From Metapseudomonas boanensis (GTDB lineage Bacteria; Pseudomonadota; Gammaproteobacteria; Pseudomonadales; Pseudomonadaceae): 64,000 nt of DNA. The position numbers and the translations under genes were made by a program. The notes under the pieces are model-generated. The model saw only the letters and a list, made by a program, of their open reading frames with translations, did no database searches and was not told where the DNA came from. Shown piece after piece: positions 1 to 10,202 of the stretch; position 1 is the stretch's first letter, and every line of letters starts with the position of its first letter. The stretch is from NCBI RefSeq assembly GCF_018704125.1, contig NZ_JAGTIS010000002.1:620001-684000 (forward strand). Reading direction: 5' to 3'.

Positions 1-177
1 AAAGTGATCGGCGCAGATCGCATTGCCGTCATGGCCGCTCTGAACATCACCCACGACCTGCTGCACAAGCAGGAGCGCCTGGATCAGGAGGCCACCTCCA
101 CCCGGGAGCACGTGCGTGACCTGCTCATGAGGGTCGACCACGCGCTCGCCGCTGATCCGGATAGCCAAGAAGCCTGA
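1..177 (+). CDS. zapA: Cell division protein ZapA, C-terminal part
   Basis: The first 58 codons of the window are open from base 1 to a TGA at 175-177. The peptide (KVIGADRIAVMAALNITHDL and onward, ending PDSQEA) matches the C-terminal coiled-coil half of ZapA, a small cytoplasmic protein that bundles FtsZ filaments at midcell. The start lies outside the window. Its position directly before the 6S RNA gene and fthC is the conserved gammaproteobacterial order zapA-ssrS-fthC, which supports the call more strongly than the short sequence alone. Confidence 0.85.
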   Translation, partial: KVIGADRIAVMAALNITHDLLHKQERLDQEATSTREHVRDLLMRVDHALAADPDSQEA

Positions 178-198
178 CGCCAGAGCCATTGCTTGGGG

Positions 199-204
199 TA
201 TACT
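199..204 (+). promoter_or_regulatory. -10 element of the 6S RNA promoter
   Basis: A perfect TATACT lies about nine bases before the predicted 5' end of 6S RNA. No strong -35 match precedes it. Position and sequence fit a sigma-70 promoter for ssrS. Confidence 0.6.
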
Positions 205-212
205 CGCGGCCA

Positions 213-391
213 GCTCCCTGGTGTGTTGGCCAGTTGGTGATGTCCCTGAGCCGATACGCACAACCACGGGGGGTGCATGTTGGGGCCGGTGTGCATGTCC
301 GCCTGACGGAAAGCCTTAACGCCTCCTGCATCCTCCACCTTGAACTTTCGGGTTCAAGGGCTAACCCGACAGCGGCACAACCGGGGAGTCT
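213..391 (+). ncRNA. ssrS: 6S RNA
   Basis: The segment between zapA and fthC has the 6S layout. The 5' end GCTCCCTGGTG pairs with the 3' end CCGGGGAGT to close a long rod, and the interior carries familiar Pseudomonas 6S stretches such as GATGTCCCTGAGCCGATACG and the stable hairpin CTTGAACTTTCGGGTTCAAG. A seven-T run follows at 391-397. 6S RNA mimics an open promoter and sequesters sigma-70 RNA polymerase in stationary phase. The exact ends are inferred from the closing stem and could be off by a few bases. Confidence 0.9.
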
Positions 392-398
392 TTTTTTC

Positions 399-1004
399 AT
401 GATCAGCGCCGGCAATCTCTCCCGCCAGGCACTGCGCCGCCTGCTTCGCCAGGCTCGACGCGCACTTACCCCCACCCAGCAAAAACAGGCCGCCAAGGCA
501 CTCTACCGCCAGCTCGCGCAGGATCCGCTATTCCGCCGCTCCCGCCATGTCGCGCTGTACCTGCCGACCAATGGCGAGATCGACCCGCGCCCACTGCTGC
601 GTGAAGCGCAACGCCGGGGCAAGCGGACCTACCTGCCCGTCCTGAACGCATGGCCGGCCGAAAAGATGGTCTTCCAGCGCTTGCATCCTGGGGAAAAACT
701 GCGAAAGAACCGCTTCCGCATCCTCGAGCCGCGCGCCAATCCGGCGCTGCAGCGCAAGGTCTGGGCACTGGATCTGGTCATGCTTCCGCTGGTCGGGTTC
801 GACGAGCAGGGCGGCCGCCTGGGCATGGGCGCCGGCTTCTACGACCGCAGCCTGGCTTACCTGGCGCGACGCAAGCAATGGCGCAGCCCCACCCTGCTGG
901 GGCTGGCCCATGAGTGTCAGAAGGTCGACAGGCTGGAACTCGCGAGCTGGGACGTAGCCTTGCAGGCGACGGTAACGGACAAGGGGTGGTACGAGAGGCG
1001 CTGA
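399..1004 (+). CDS. fthC: 5-formyltetrahydrofolate cyclo-ligase
   Basis: This 201-residue protein belongs to the 5-FTHF cyclo-ligase (YgfA/MTHFS) family, which uses ATP to convert 5-formyl-THF to 5,10-methenyl-THF in the cytoplasm. The C-terminal substrate/Mg signature GMGAGFYDR is present, as is the N-terminal RRLLRQARRAL helix typical of the family. The ATG at 399 was chosen because the frame continues upstream only into 6S RNA; it begins immediately after the 6S T-run. In many proteobacteria the 6S transcript reads into this gene, so the two are probably co-transcribed. Confidence 0.92.
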   Translation: MISAGNLSRQALRRLLRQARRALTPTQQKQAAKALYRQLAQDPLFRRSRHVALYLPTNGEIDPRPLLREAQRRGKRTYLPVLNAWPAEKMVFQRLHPGEKLRKNRFRILEPRANPALQRKVWALDLVMLPLVGFDEQGGRLGMGAGFYDRSLAYLARRKQWRSPTLLGLAHECQKVDRLELASWDVALQATVTDKGWYERR

Positions 1005-1005
1005 T

Positions 1006-1034
1006 GCGCACACCGCGATCCTTGCGGTGCGCAC
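1006..1034. terminator. Hairpin between convergent genes
   Basis: TGCGCACACCGC and GCGGTGCGCA form an imperfect stem (two bases bulged) in the short gap between fthC and the convergent small membrane peptide gene. There is no clear T-run, so a terminator role is an inference from position. Confidence 0.35.
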
Positions 1035-1043
1035 CAGGTGGAA

Positions 1044-1175
1044 TCAGGGCTGCTGGGTCACGATCGTGGGTTCGCTGCTCTGGCGCTCCCACAGGCTCTG
1101 CGTGTAACCGGTAGTAACCACGCCCAAGCCGAAAATAATGACCAATACCCAGAGAATGTCTGGCTTGCGTTTCAT
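1044..1175 (-). CDS. Small single-span membrane peptide, 43 aa
   Basis: This short minus-strand frame runs from an ATG at 1175 to a TGA at 1044-1046 and encodes 43 residues. The start (MKRKPDILWV) is basic, followed by one strongly hydrophobic stretch of about 15 residues (LWVLVIIFGLGVV) and a polar tail ending VTQQP. A strong Shine-Dalgarno, GGGGGAGG, sits six bases before the ATG. Charge distribution suggests an N-in inner-membrane peptide. I do not recognise a named family. Coding status rests on the good ribosome site and the membrane-protein pattern. Confidence 0.7.
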   Translation of the reverse strand: MKRKPDILWVLVIIFGLGVVTTGYTQSLWERQSSEPTIVTQQP

Positions 1176-1377
1176 CGATTGCCTCCCCCTTGCAGGCAAA
1201 CTTCGCGCGATGACCGATGGCGATTAGTTGTTTTGGTAGGCCGTGCGGCGGCGATCAGCTTAAAGTGCGGCATTCTCAGGCAACGTGACCGAACACGCAA
1301 TTTATGATGCCAACCGGCCGACAGCCGGGCCAAGCTTTGATGTCCGCAGAAATGACTTACGAGCAGGAGCAAAGTTC

Positions 1378-1827
1378 ATGCCTTATTGGCTGATGAAGTC
1401 GGAGCCCGACGAGCTCTCCATCCATGACCTCCAGCGGCTCGGCACAGCGCGCTGGGATGGCGTGCGCAACTACCAGGCGCGCAACTTCCTTCGCGCGATG
1501 CAGCCCGGCGACCTGTTCTTCTTCTACCATTCCAGTTGCCCCGAACCGGGCATTGCCGGAATCGCCCGCCTCATCGGGGAGCCGTATCCGGACCCGACTG
1601 CACTGGACCCGCAAAGCCACTACCACGACGCCAAGGCCAGCGCGGAAAAGAACCCCTGGAGCGCGCGCGACGTGGAGTTCGTCGAGGCCTTCGCTCGTGT
1701 GATCCCCCTCGCCCGCCTGCGCGAACAGACAGTGCTGGCGGGCATGCCACTGGTGCAGAAAGGCAGCCGCCTGTCGGTGATGCCGGTCACCGAAGAAGAA
1801 TGGAGCGGCGTGCTCGCATTGCGTTGA
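1378..1827 (+). CDS. EVE domain protein
   Basis: The 149-residue product is almost entirely one EVE domain, a PUA-like fold. It opens with the family hallmark YWLMKSEPDE, then WDGVRNYQARNFLR and GDLFFFYHSS, all diagnostic. EVE domains bind modified bases in nucleic acids (5-methylcytosine-type modifications or modified RNA), but the ligand of this stand-alone bacterial form is not established. The ATG at 1378 is preceded by AGGAG; upstream in-frame codons are not family-like. It lies in a core location with no sign of a restriction or defence partner. Confidence 0.9.
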   Translation: MPYWLMKSEPDELSIHDLQRLGTARWDGVRNYQARNFLRAMQPGDLFFFYHSSCPEPGIAGIARLIGEPYPDPTALDPQSHYHDAKASAEKNPWSARDVEFVEAFARVIPLARLREQTVLAGMPLVQKGSRLSVMPVTEEEWSGVLALR

Positions 1828-1878
1828 GTCGCCCATGGCCCTGTGCTATGACGAAGCTGTATTCCCAGGGGCTTGCCG

Positions 1879-3723
1879 ATGCTGCATTCACCTCCCGTTT
1901 GGCTGCTACGACTGGCACTGGCCCTGTTGCTCCTGGTCCTGTCAGCCACCAGCCTGCTGCTCTTCCAGCAAATGGAGCGCGCCCAGCAGGACGCCATCAG
2001 GGAACGTGTCGGATTCCAGGCCAGGACCCTGGCCATCCGACTGGAAAACAGCCTGACCGATGAGGTCGAAGCCCTGCGCCGCATGGCGCTGCTGTGGAAC
2101 CATCGCGGACGCATCCCCCATGATGAATGGATGCTGGAAGCCCAGTTCGCCCTGGACCACTTCCAGGGCTATCAATCCATCCAGTGGCTGGACTCCACCC
2201 TGAAGATGCGCTGGGTGCAGCCGCTCAAGGGCAACGAGGCAGCCCGCGGCTTCCGCCTGACGCCCAACCACCCCAATTTCAACCTGGCCATGCAGGCCAA
2301 GGCCAGTGGCCAGCCACAGCTCTCCAATAGTGTCGAGCTGGTTCAGGGGGGCCGCGGCTTCGTCCTGTACACACCGCTCTATATTGCCAACGACCAAAGT
2401 GCACAGACATTCGATGGCTTCCTCCAGGGCGTGTTTCGCGTCGAGCGCCTGATGGACAAGCTTCTCGAGGGCCTGGACAACGAAGATTTCAGCGTTCGCC
2501 TGCTGGAATCCGGAAAACCGCTATATCACCGTGAGCGCCCTCAGAGCCTGAACGAGCTCGAGCAGCAGGTCCCACTGCACCTGCTGAACAATCGCCATTT
2601 CGCGCTGCAGCTCAGCCCCACCTCCGCGCTGGTCAAACAACTCAGCTCGCCCCTGCCCCGCTTCGTCTTCGGTGCCGGACTGCTCACCAGCCTGCTGCTG
2701 GTCGCTGCCCTGGCCCTGGCCCTGGAGAACGCGCGGCGCGCCGATGCCCTGCAAACGGGCTATCGACGGCTCAACCAGGAGGTCAGGCAACGCGAGGAAG
2801 CCGAGCAGGAGCTACGCGAAAGCCGCGAGCGCCTGCAACTGGTCCTGGATTTGACCGACTCCAGTCGGGACGGGCTGTTCATCCTCGACCTCGCCAGCCG
2901 GGAAGTGCTGCACATGAACCAGGCCACTTACAGCAGCCTGGGCTACAGCGCCGAAGATTTCCGCCAGCGCCTGAAGGACGACCCTGAACACTTGCTGCCA
3001 GGCTTCCACGCCTGGCTGGAGAGCGTCCATCAGGCTCATCTGGATAAGCAGTCCACCATCTTCCAGCGCGAAATGCGGCGCAGCGACGGCAGCCTGCAGG
3101 CAGCCGAGATCAGCGCCCAACTGGTCAAGCGCAACGGGCGCGAGTACCTGATCGGCGTATCGCGAGACAACCGCGAACGGCTCGAACTGGAAGCGCGGCT
3201 GCAGCGGCTGTCGCATCAGGATGGCTTGACCGGGCTGTACAACCGACGTCATTTCGACCGCCAGCTAAGCGGCGAATGGCGACGCTTGCGCCGCGTCGGC
3301 GCGCCGCTGGCCCTACTCATGCTGGACGTGGACCATTTCAAAGCCTTCAACGATCGCCTGGGTCACCAGGCGGGCGACGATGCATTGCGCCGCGTCGCCG
3401 CGGTCCTCCAGGAGAGCCTCCAGCGAGAAGGCGATGTGGCCTGTCGTTACGGTGGCGAAGAGTTCGCAATCATCCTCGCCAACACCTCGGAACAGGGTGC
3501 GCTGAATGTGGCCGAGCGAGTCAGACAACAGGTCGAGACGCTGGGCATCCCCCACCCGGACGGTATCGGTGGTCGGCTAACCCTGAGCATCGGGATTGCG
3601 GTGTCAGACCCCGCACGCGAGGAGCAGCCCGACAGCCTCGTCGCGCGTAGTGACGCTGCGCTCTATCGGGCCAAGCACGAAGGGCGCAATCGCACCTGCC
3701 TGTGGGGCCCGAATCAGGGCTGA
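1879..3723 (+). CDS. Membrane diguanylate cyclase, CHASE-PAS-GGDEF
   Basis: This 614-residue protein should make c-di-GMP in response to a periplasmic signal. A membrane segment near residues 5-25 is followed by a periplasmic CHASE-like sensor (FQGYQSIQWLD, GNEAARGFRL), a second membrane segment near 260-280, a short coiled coil, a PAS domain (about 315-435) and a C-terminal GGDEF domain. The active site is GGEEF (525-529), an active form, and an RxxD inhibitory site (REGD) lies five residues before it, so product inhibition is expected. The ATG at 1879 has AGGGG seven bases upstream; a TTG two codons earlier is the alternative. Its 3' end overlaps the convergent FliL-like gene by 10 bases. 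Confidence 0.92.
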   Translation: MLHSPPVWLLRLALALLLLVLSATSLLLFQQMERAQQDAIRERVGFQARTLAIRLENSLTDEVEALRRMALLWNHRGRIPHDEWMLEAQFALDHFQGYQSIQWLDSTLKMRWVQPLKGNEAARGFRLTPNHPNFNLAMQAKASGQPQLSNSVELVQGGRGFVLYTPLYIANDQSAQTFDGFLQGVFRVERLMDKLLEGLDNEDFSVRLLESGKPLYHRERPQSLNELEQQVPLHLLNNRHFALQLSPTSALVKQLSSPLPRFVFGAGLLTSLLLVAALALALENARRADALQTGYRRLNQEVRQREEAEQELRESRERLQLVLDLTDSSRDGLFILDLASREVLHMNQATYSSLGYSAEDFRQRLKDDPEHLLPGFHAWLESVHQAHLDKQSTIFQREMRRSDGSLQAAEISAQLVKRNGREYLIGVSRDNRERLELEARLQRLSHQDGLTGLYNRRHFDRQLSGEWRRLRRVGAPLALLMLDVDHFKAFNDRLGHQAGDDALRRVAAVLQESLQREGDVACRYGGEEFAIILANTSEQGALNVAERVRQQVETLGIPHPDGIGGRLTLSIGIAVSDPAREEQPDSLVARSDAALYRAKHEGRNRTCLWGPNQG

Positions 3724-4130
3724 AAGATCAGGTTGTTGAACAGCAGGTCATCCACCAGCGGCTGCCCTTCCTCGCCGTGCAGGACCTGCTGGACCTGCTT
3801 GAGCGCCTCCTGGCGGAGCTGTTCCTTGGCCTCGGGAGAACCCAGCGTCTCATCGGTCTGCTGTGAAAACAGCATGATCAGCTGGTTGCGAATCAACGGC
3901 TCGTGACGGGTAACCTTGATCTCGGCATCAGTACTGGCGACACGCAGCGAGATATCAGCCTTGTAGTACTTCAAACGCGGCCCGGCGCCATAATTGCCCA
4001 CCAGCGACGGGACCAGATCGATATAGGCGACCTTGGGCGTCTCGTCCCCCTTGGGCTCTTCCTCGGCCATGGCCAACAGGGGAAGGGTCAGGGCCAGCAG
4101 TAATGCAGTCAGTCTTTTCACCAGGGTCAT
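3714..4130 (-). CDS. FliL-like periplasmic/membrane protein
   Basis: The 138-residue product has an N-terminal signal-like segment (basic MTLVKR, then a Leu/Ala-rich core ending AMA) and then a FliL-type domain: YIDLVPSLVGN, LKYYKADISLRV, and the C-terminal RNQLIMLFSQQ. FliL proteins sit at the flagellar basal body and influence stator function. This copy lies outside any flagellar operon and is a paralogue common in Pseudomonas, so a flagellar role is uncertain. It is monocistronic by spacing and convergent with the diguanylate cyclase gene. Confidence 0.8.
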   Translation of the reverse strand: MTLVKRLTALLLALTLPLLAMAEEEPKGDETPKVAYIDLVPSLVGNYGAGPRLKYYKADISLRVASTDAEIKVTRHEPLIRNQLIMLFSQQTDETLGSPEAKEQLRQEALKQVQQVLHGEEGQPLVDDLLFNNLIFQP

Positions 4131-4314
4131 TCCTCGGGACGAATGGCGCCTAGCATAGCCACAGGCGCCAGCGGGCCCAAGACCGAATGTTTATGCCGCC
4201 CTATCAGATCCGGGCATGCTGATTGACCACAAAGGCCCACTACCTACACTGCAAGGCCATGCGCCCGGGACCAAAGACTGCGGGCACACTTGCCCAACGC
4301 CCAGGAGCCTCCCG

Positions 4315-5292
4315 ATGAAAGCTGTCCTCTGCAAAGCCTTCGGGCCCGCCAACACACTGGTGCTGGAAGAAATCGCCAGTCCGGAACTGAAAAAGAACGA
4401 GATCCTGATCGACGTCTTTGCTGCCGCCGTCAACTTCCCCGATACGCTGATCATCGAAGGCAAGTATCAGTTCAAACCACCCTTCCCCTTCTCGCCGGGC
4501 GGCGAAGCGGCCGGCATCGTCGCGGCAGTAGGTGAAAAGGTCAGCCATCTCAAGCCGGGCGACCGTGTGATGGCACTGACCGGCTGGGGCAGCTTCGCCG
4601 AGCAGGTTGCCGCGCCGGCATACAACGTGATGCCGATTCCCAAGGGAATCGACTTCAACACCGCGGCTGCGTTCGGCATGACCTACGGCACCTCGATCCA
4701 CGCGCTCAAACAGCGCGCCAACCTGAAGGCAGGCGAGACGCTGCTGGTGCTCGGCGCATCGGGTGGTGTCGGGCTGGCCGCTGTTGAAATCGGCAAGGCC
4801 ATGGGCGCGCGCGTGATCGCTGCGGCCAGCAGTGCGGACAAGTTGGCGGTAGCCAAGGCAGCCGGCGCCGACGCGCTGATCAACTACAACGAAGAGAACC
4901 TCAAGGAACGCGTGAAGGAACTTACCGGTGGCCAGGGGGCGGACGTGATCTACGACCCGGTGGGCGGAGACCTGTTCGACGCCGCAATCCGCAGCATCGC
5001 CTGGAATGGCCGCCTGCTGGTGGTGGGCTTTGCCAGCGGGCGTATCCCGGAACTGCCGGTGAACCTCGCGCTGCTCAAAGGCGCCGCGGTGGTCGGTGTG
5101 TTCTGGGGCTCTTTCGCCCAGCGCCAACCCCAGGACAATCTGGCCAACTTCCAGCAGCTGTTCGCCTGGTTTGCCGAAGGCAAGCTGAAACCCCTGGTGT
5201 CGCAGACCTTCCCCCTCGAGCGTGCGGCCGACGCCATCAACGCCCTGGCCACGCGTCAGGCTGTGGGCAAGGTGGTGGTGGAGGTGCGCTGA
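4315..5292 (+). CDS. NADPH:quinone oxidoreductase family (MDR)
   Basis: The 325-residue protein is a zinc-free medium-chain reductase of the quinone oxidoreductase type. The GroES-like N-terminal half (VNFPDTLIIEGKYQ, PGGEAAGIV) is followed by a Rossmann domain with the nucleotide-binding motif GASGGVGLAAVEIGKAMGA and the later YDPVGGDLF. Zinc-ligand cysteines of alcohol dehydrogenases are absent. It probably performs NADPH-dependent reduction of quinones or enones in the cytoplasm. The ATG at 4315 has AGGAG seven bases upstream. It stands alone between two opposite-strand genes; the physiological substrate cannot be read from the sequence. Confidence 0.9.
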   Translation: MKAVLCKAFGPANTLVLEEIASPELKKNEILIDVFAAAVNFPDTLIIEGKYQFKPPFPFSPGGEAAGIVAAVGEKVSHLKPGDRVMALTGWGSFAEQVAAPAYNVMPIPKGIDFNTAAAFGMTYGTSIHALKQRANLKAGETLLVLGASGGVGLAAVEIGKAMGARVIAAASSADKLAVAKAAGADALINYNEENLKERVKELTGGQGADVIYDPVGGDLFDAAIRSIAWNGRLLVVGFASGRIPELPVNLALLKGAAVVGVFWGSFAQRQPQDNLANFQQLFAWFAEGKLKPLVSQTFPLERAADAINALATRQAVGKVVVEVR

Positions 5293-5383
5293 GGCACATC
5301 CATAGGCCGCGCCACGCGCACCAATGGCTCCGCGACGGGGTTCAGGTGCGCGCACGGCGGATCCTACGAAGCAGCAAAATAGA

Positions 5384-5405
5384 AGGCCGCCCTCCGGCGG
5401 CCTTT
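5384..5405. terminator. Bidirectional terminator
   Basis: AAGGCCGCC and GGCGGCCTT form a perfect nine-base-pair stem around CTC, with A-rich sequence before and TTTG after. It separates the convergent quinone reductase gene and the ubiD/flavin-reductase pair. Confidence 0.75.
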
Positions 5406-5420
5406 GTCATTTACGAGGCA

Positions 5421-6389
5421 TCAGGCCCTGGGCGCATAGGCGAACACATCCGCGCGCATCTGATGGGCATCCATACCGGCCGCCACCAACGCATCCAGAG
5501 TGGCGTAGACCATGCCGGGAGAGCCGCTGGCGTAGACATGCAGTGGCTTGAGATCGGGGAAATCCTCGCAAACCGCCTCATGCAGCAAGCCGCAGCGCCC
5601 GGTCCAGCCGCACTGGTCGCTGACTACCTGGTGCAGGCTGAGGTTGTCCAGTTCCTGCCACTCGGCCCAATGCGCCAACTCGTAGAAATCTTCCGGCAGG
5701 CGCACGCCCCAGTAGAGATGCACCGGGTGCTTGAAGCCCGCTGCGCGGCAATGCTCGATCAAGCTGTGCATCTGCGCCATACCCGTGCCTGCTGCAATCA
5801 GCACCAGTGGGCCATCCGGCAATTCGGCGAGGTGGGTATCGCCGAAGGGCATGCGCACGCGCGCCATGCCGCTGCGTTGCAGTTGCTCGATCAAGGCCTG
5901 GGCGCTGGGTTCGCGGGCAAGGATGTGCAGCTCCAGGTCGCGCCCCTGCCATGGTGCCGAGGCCAGCGAAAACGCAGCACAATCGCCACTGTCGCGTTCC
6001 ATCAGCAGGTACTGCCCGGCGTGATAGCGCGGCGGTTTCCCCGCCGGGGTCCGCAAACGGACCCGCCAGACATCGCCTCCCACCGGTACACACTCGCTGA
6101 CCTGGCAGCTCAGCGAGCGCACCGGCAGCTCGCCCAGGGCCAGCACACCATCCCAATGCAGCACGCAATCCTCGAGGGGTTCGGCCAGGCAGGTGAACAG
6201 CTCGCCCTGGCTCAGTTCGACGCCGTTCTGGCGGACTCGCCCCTCCACCAGCAGAGCGGCGCAGATATGGCAGTTGCCATTGCGGCAGCTCTGCGGGCAG
6301 TCATAGCCGAGCCGGCGCGCGGCATCGAGGATGCGCTCGCTGGGAGCCGCCTCGATGATTGCGCCGGAGGGTTGCAGGGTGACACGCAT
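5421..6389 (-). CDS. Ferredoxin-type NAD(P)H flavin reductase coupled to ubiD
   Basis: The 322-residue protein has an N-terminal plant-type 2Fe-2S ferredoxin domain (C35, C40, C43 and C67 in the spacing Cx4Cx2Cx23C), then an FAD-binding reductase domain (YHAGQYLLM) and an NAD(P)-binding domain (LVLIAAGTGMAQM). This is the layout of CDP-6-deoxyglucoseen/phenol-hydroxylase-type reductases. The ATG at 6389 overlaps the ubiD stop in TGATG, indicating translational coupling. The pairing suggests electron supply for ubiquinone synthesis or for a flavin used by the UbiX/UbiD system, but that is inference; the natural acceptor is not shown by the sequence. Confidence 0.88.
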   Translation of the reverse strand: MRVTLQPSGAIIEAAPSERILDAARRLGYDCPQSCRNGNCHICAALLVEGRVRQNGVELSQGELFTCLAEPLEDCVLHWDGVLALGELPVRSLSCQVSECVPVGGDVWRVRLRTPAGKPPRYHAGQYLLMERDSGDCAAFSLASAPWQGRDLELHILAREPSAQALIEQLQRSGMARVRMPFGDTHLAELPDGPLVLIAAGTGMAQMHSLIEHCRAAGFKHPVHLYWGVRLPEDFYELAHWAEWQELDNLSLHQVVSDQCGWTGRCGLLHEAVCEDFPDLKPLHVYASGSPGMVYATLDALVAAGMDAHQMRADVFAYAPRA

Positions 6390-7855
6390 CACTCGATTCC
6401 CAAAGATGACCAGAGTTCGTCGACGCGACGCTTGACCGCCTCGTCCTGGACGATCGCCCTGCCCCATTCGCGATTGGTTTCGCCCGGCCACTTGTTGGTG
6501 GCATCCAGGCCCATCTTCGAACCCAACCCGGAGATCGGCGAAGCGAAATCGAGGTAGTCGATCGGCGTGTTGTCGATCATCACCGTATCGCGCTTGGGGT
6601 CCATCCGTGTGGTGATGGCCCAGATCACGTCGTTCCAGTCCCGTGCATTGACGTCGTCGTCGGTAACTATGACGAACTTGGTGTACATGAACTGTCGCAG
6701 GAACGACCACACGCCCAGCATTACGCGCTTGGCGTGCCCCGGGTACTGCTTCTTCATGGTCACCACCGCCATGCGGTAGGAGCAGCCTTCGGGCGGCAGG
6801 TAGAAGTCGGTGATCTCAGGGAACTGCTTTTGCAGGATCGGCACGAAGACTTCGTTCAGCGCCACGCCAAGGATGGCCGGCTCATCCGGCGGCCGCCCGG
6901 TGTAGGTGCTGTGGTAGATCGGCTTCTGCCGGCGAGTGATGCGTTCCACGGTGAACACCGGGAAGCGGTCGACCTCGTTGTAGTAGCCCGTGTGGTCACC
7001 ATAGGGACCTTCGTCGGCCATCTCGCTGGGGTGGATCACGCCCTCCAGGACGATTTCGGCTGTGGCCGGGACCTGCAGGTCATTGCCCAGGCACTTCACC
7101 AGCTCGGTGCGGTTGCCGCGCAGCAGACCAGCGAAGGCGTACTCGGAGAGGCTATCGGGAACCGGGGTGACAGCGCCCAGGATGGTCGCCGGGTCCGCGC
7201 CCAGGGCAACAGCCACCGGGAACGGCTGACCAGGGTGTTTCTCGCACCACTCACGGTAGTCGAGCGCACCGCCACGGTGGCTCAGCCAGCGCATGATGAC
7301 CTTGTTGCGGCCAATCACCTGCTGGCGATAGATGCCGAGGTTCTGCCGATCCTTGTTCGGGCCACGGGTGACCGTCAGACCCCAGGTGATCAGCGGGCCC
7401 ACGTCGCCGGGCCAGCAGGTCTGCACTGGCAGTTTCGACAGGTCGACATCGTCACCTTCCTCGACCACTTCCTGGCAGGGACCATCCTTTTGCACCTTCG
7501 GTGCCATGGCAATGACTTTCTTGAAGATCGGCAGTTTCGACCAGGCGTCCTTCAGCCCCTTGGGTGGCTCAGGCTCCTTGAGAAAGGCCAGCAGCTTGCC
7601 GATCTCGCGCAGCTCCGAAACCTCTTCGGCGCCCATGCCGAGCGCAACGCGCCCAGGTGTGCCGAACAGATTGCCAAGCACCGGGATGTCATAGCCCGTG
7701 GGTTTCTCGAACAGCAGGGCCGGGCCCTGCTTGCGCAGGGTTCGATCACAGATCTCAGTCATTTCCAGCACGGGCGATACCGGAACGCCGATACGTTTCA
7801 GCTCGCCACGCTTTTCCAAGCCGGTGATAAATTCGCGCAAGTCGCGATACTGCAT
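6389..7855 (-). CDS. ubiD: 4-hydroxy-3-polyprenylbenzoate decarboxylase UbiD
   Basis: The 488-residue protein is a full-length UbiD, which decarboxylates polyprenyl-hydroxybenzoate with prenylated FMN in ubiquinone synthesis. Typical segments include the start [33 protein letters not shown] and [14 protein letters not shown]. The ATG at 7855 was chosen over a frame extending 12 codons upstream because it matches the family N terminus and has AGAGG seven bases before it. It is followed without a gap by the flavin reductase gene. The prFMN supplier UbiX is not in this window. Confidence 0.95.
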   Translation of the reverse strand: MQYRDLREFITGLEKRGELKRIGVPVSPVLEMTEICDRTLRKQGPALLFEKPTGYDIPVLGNLFGTPGRVALGMGAEEVSELREIGKLLAFLKEPEPPKGLKDAWSKLPIFKKVIAMAPKVQKDGPCQEVVEEGDDVDLSKLPVQTCWPGDVGPLITWGLTVTRGPNKDRQNLGIYRQQVIGRNKVIMRWLSHRGGALDYREWCEKHPGQPFPVAVALGADPATILGAVTPVPDSLSEYAFAGLLRGNRTELVKCLGNDLQVPATAEIVLEGVIHPSEMADEGPYGDHTGYYNEVDRFPVFTVERITRRQKPIYHSTYTGRPPDEPAILGVALNEVFVPILQKQFPEITDFYLPPEGCSYRMAVVTMKKQYPGHAKRVMLGVWSFLRQFMYTKFVIVTDDDVNARDWNDVIWAITTRMDPKRDTVMIDNTPIDYLDFASPISGLGSKMGLDATNKWPGETNREWGRAIVQDEAVKRRVDELWSSLGIE

Positions 7856-7942
7856 GCTTGAGCCTCTTGGGGCGTGCAGGTCGGGGCGCAAAGTTTAGCG
7901 CCGAACTGGGTTATTCAGAAGGTCAAAGCGCTATTACGGAAA

Positions 7943-7969
7943 CACAAAGGCCGGGTTTCCCCGGCCCTT
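7943..7969 (-). terminator. Terminator downstream of rho
   Basis: On the minus strand AAGGGCCGGGG and CCCGGCCTTTGTG form a strong GC stem with a GAAA-type loop, ending in TTTGTG. It lies 17 bases beyond the rho stop. Confidence 0.75.
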
Positions 7970-7985
7970 GCGGCACATCCAAGAC

Positions 7986-9245
<1,260 letters not shown>

Positions 9246-9431
9246 AGGAATGACGTAGATAGATATGGAGAGAGGAAAGCATTGAGCTTTGGAGGCCGCG
9301 CCGCCGAGAAGGCGACAGAATCGCTGTGCTTATTCGAGTTAGGAGTGCGTCGGCGACGGCGTGCAGAGGGCTGCGTAGATGAAGCAGCGGTCCGAATGTA
9401 ACACCAGTGCAACGGGTCGTCTAGTAGTGAA

Positions 9432-9470
9432 GTACGAAAAAGCCCCACTCAAGGCGGGGCTTTTTCGTAC
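9432..9470 (-). terminator. Strong terminator after trxA
   Basis: GTACGAAAAAGCCCC is repeated in perfect inverted orientation around a nine-base loop, giving a 15-base-pair stem with A-runs and T-runs on both sides. It lies between trxA and rho and can work in both directions. Confidence 0.88.
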
Positions 9471-9511
9471 GATTCGATCACGTTCAGGCGACGCACAGGC
9501 CGCCCTGGCAA

Positions 9512-9838
9512 TCAGATGTTGGCGTCAAGGAAAGCCGCCAGCTGGGACTTGGAGAGCGCCCCTACCTTGGTGGCCTCGACGTTGCCGTTCTTGAACAGCA
9601 TCAGGGTCGGAATGCCACGCACGCCGTACTTCGGCGGGGTGTCCTGGTTCTCGTCGATGTTCAACTTGCAGACCTTCAGTCTGCCCTGGTAATCCTTGGC
9701 GATTTCGTCGAGGACCGGCGCAATCATCTTGCACGGACCGCACCACTCGGCCCAATAGTCGACCAGCACCGCGCCTTCGGCACTAAGCACGTCCTGCTCG
9801 AAGCTGGCATCGGTGACGTTGGTGATGAACTCGCTCAT
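9512..9838 (-). CDS. trxA: Thioredoxin 1
   Basis: The 108-residue protein is a canonical thioredoxin: active site WCGPCK with C33 and C36, buried Asp27 in VDYWAEW, cis-proline in GIPTLMLF, and the family length. It reduces protein disulfides in the cytoplasm using thioredoxin reductase. GGAG lies nine bases before the ATG. The gene is monocistronic, with a strong terminator after it and a probable promoter in the divergent region shared with ppx. Confidence 0.97.
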   Translation of the reverse strand: MSEFITNVTDASFEQDVLSAEGAVLVDYWAEWCGPCKMIAPVLDEIAKDYQGRLKVCKLNIDENQDTPPKYGVRGIPTLMLFKNGNVEATKVGALSKSQLAAFLDANI

Positions 9839-10202
9839 GGAAAATCTCCGTGGTTCGGAAGCAAAAAAGTGGAGCCATCATAGCCCGGCTTTCAGATGAC
9901 CGAAAGCCGAGGGCGATTGAGCTTGCCTATGGCTGTAAGGGTAAAAACTGATGGAGCGGCGATTGCGCGTCAATTTCCTTGACGACGATCAGGCCCCGAT
10001 ACACGACCAACAGGCAACCTTGGCCCACACTCGCAGGTTACAGCCCGCCTATAGTGAGCTCTGCAAGCCAAATTCCAGAGACCCGCACCAGCCGCAGTCC
10101 TGTCCCGCCAACAGAGCTATTGGTACTGACGTACCGCTATTCACGTTGGCTCGACAAGGCAACCGTGGCAGGATTGCGCGGTTCAGCCTCGAGACCCAGA
10201 CC
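9839..10202. other. Intergenic region between divergent trxA and ppx
   Basis: These 364 bases contain no convincing gene. A TATGAT at 9877-9882 (minus strand) is placed to serve as the -10 element of trxA, though its -35 hexamer is poor. The plus strand is open in the ppx frame from 9951, but the translated extension is not family-like. No clear operator or hairpin was seen. Confidence 0.5.

Noticed and set aside
9951-10202. 84-codon upstream extension of ppx
   Set aside because: The conserved Ppx N terminus begins after 10203; the extension lacks hydrophobic or family features.
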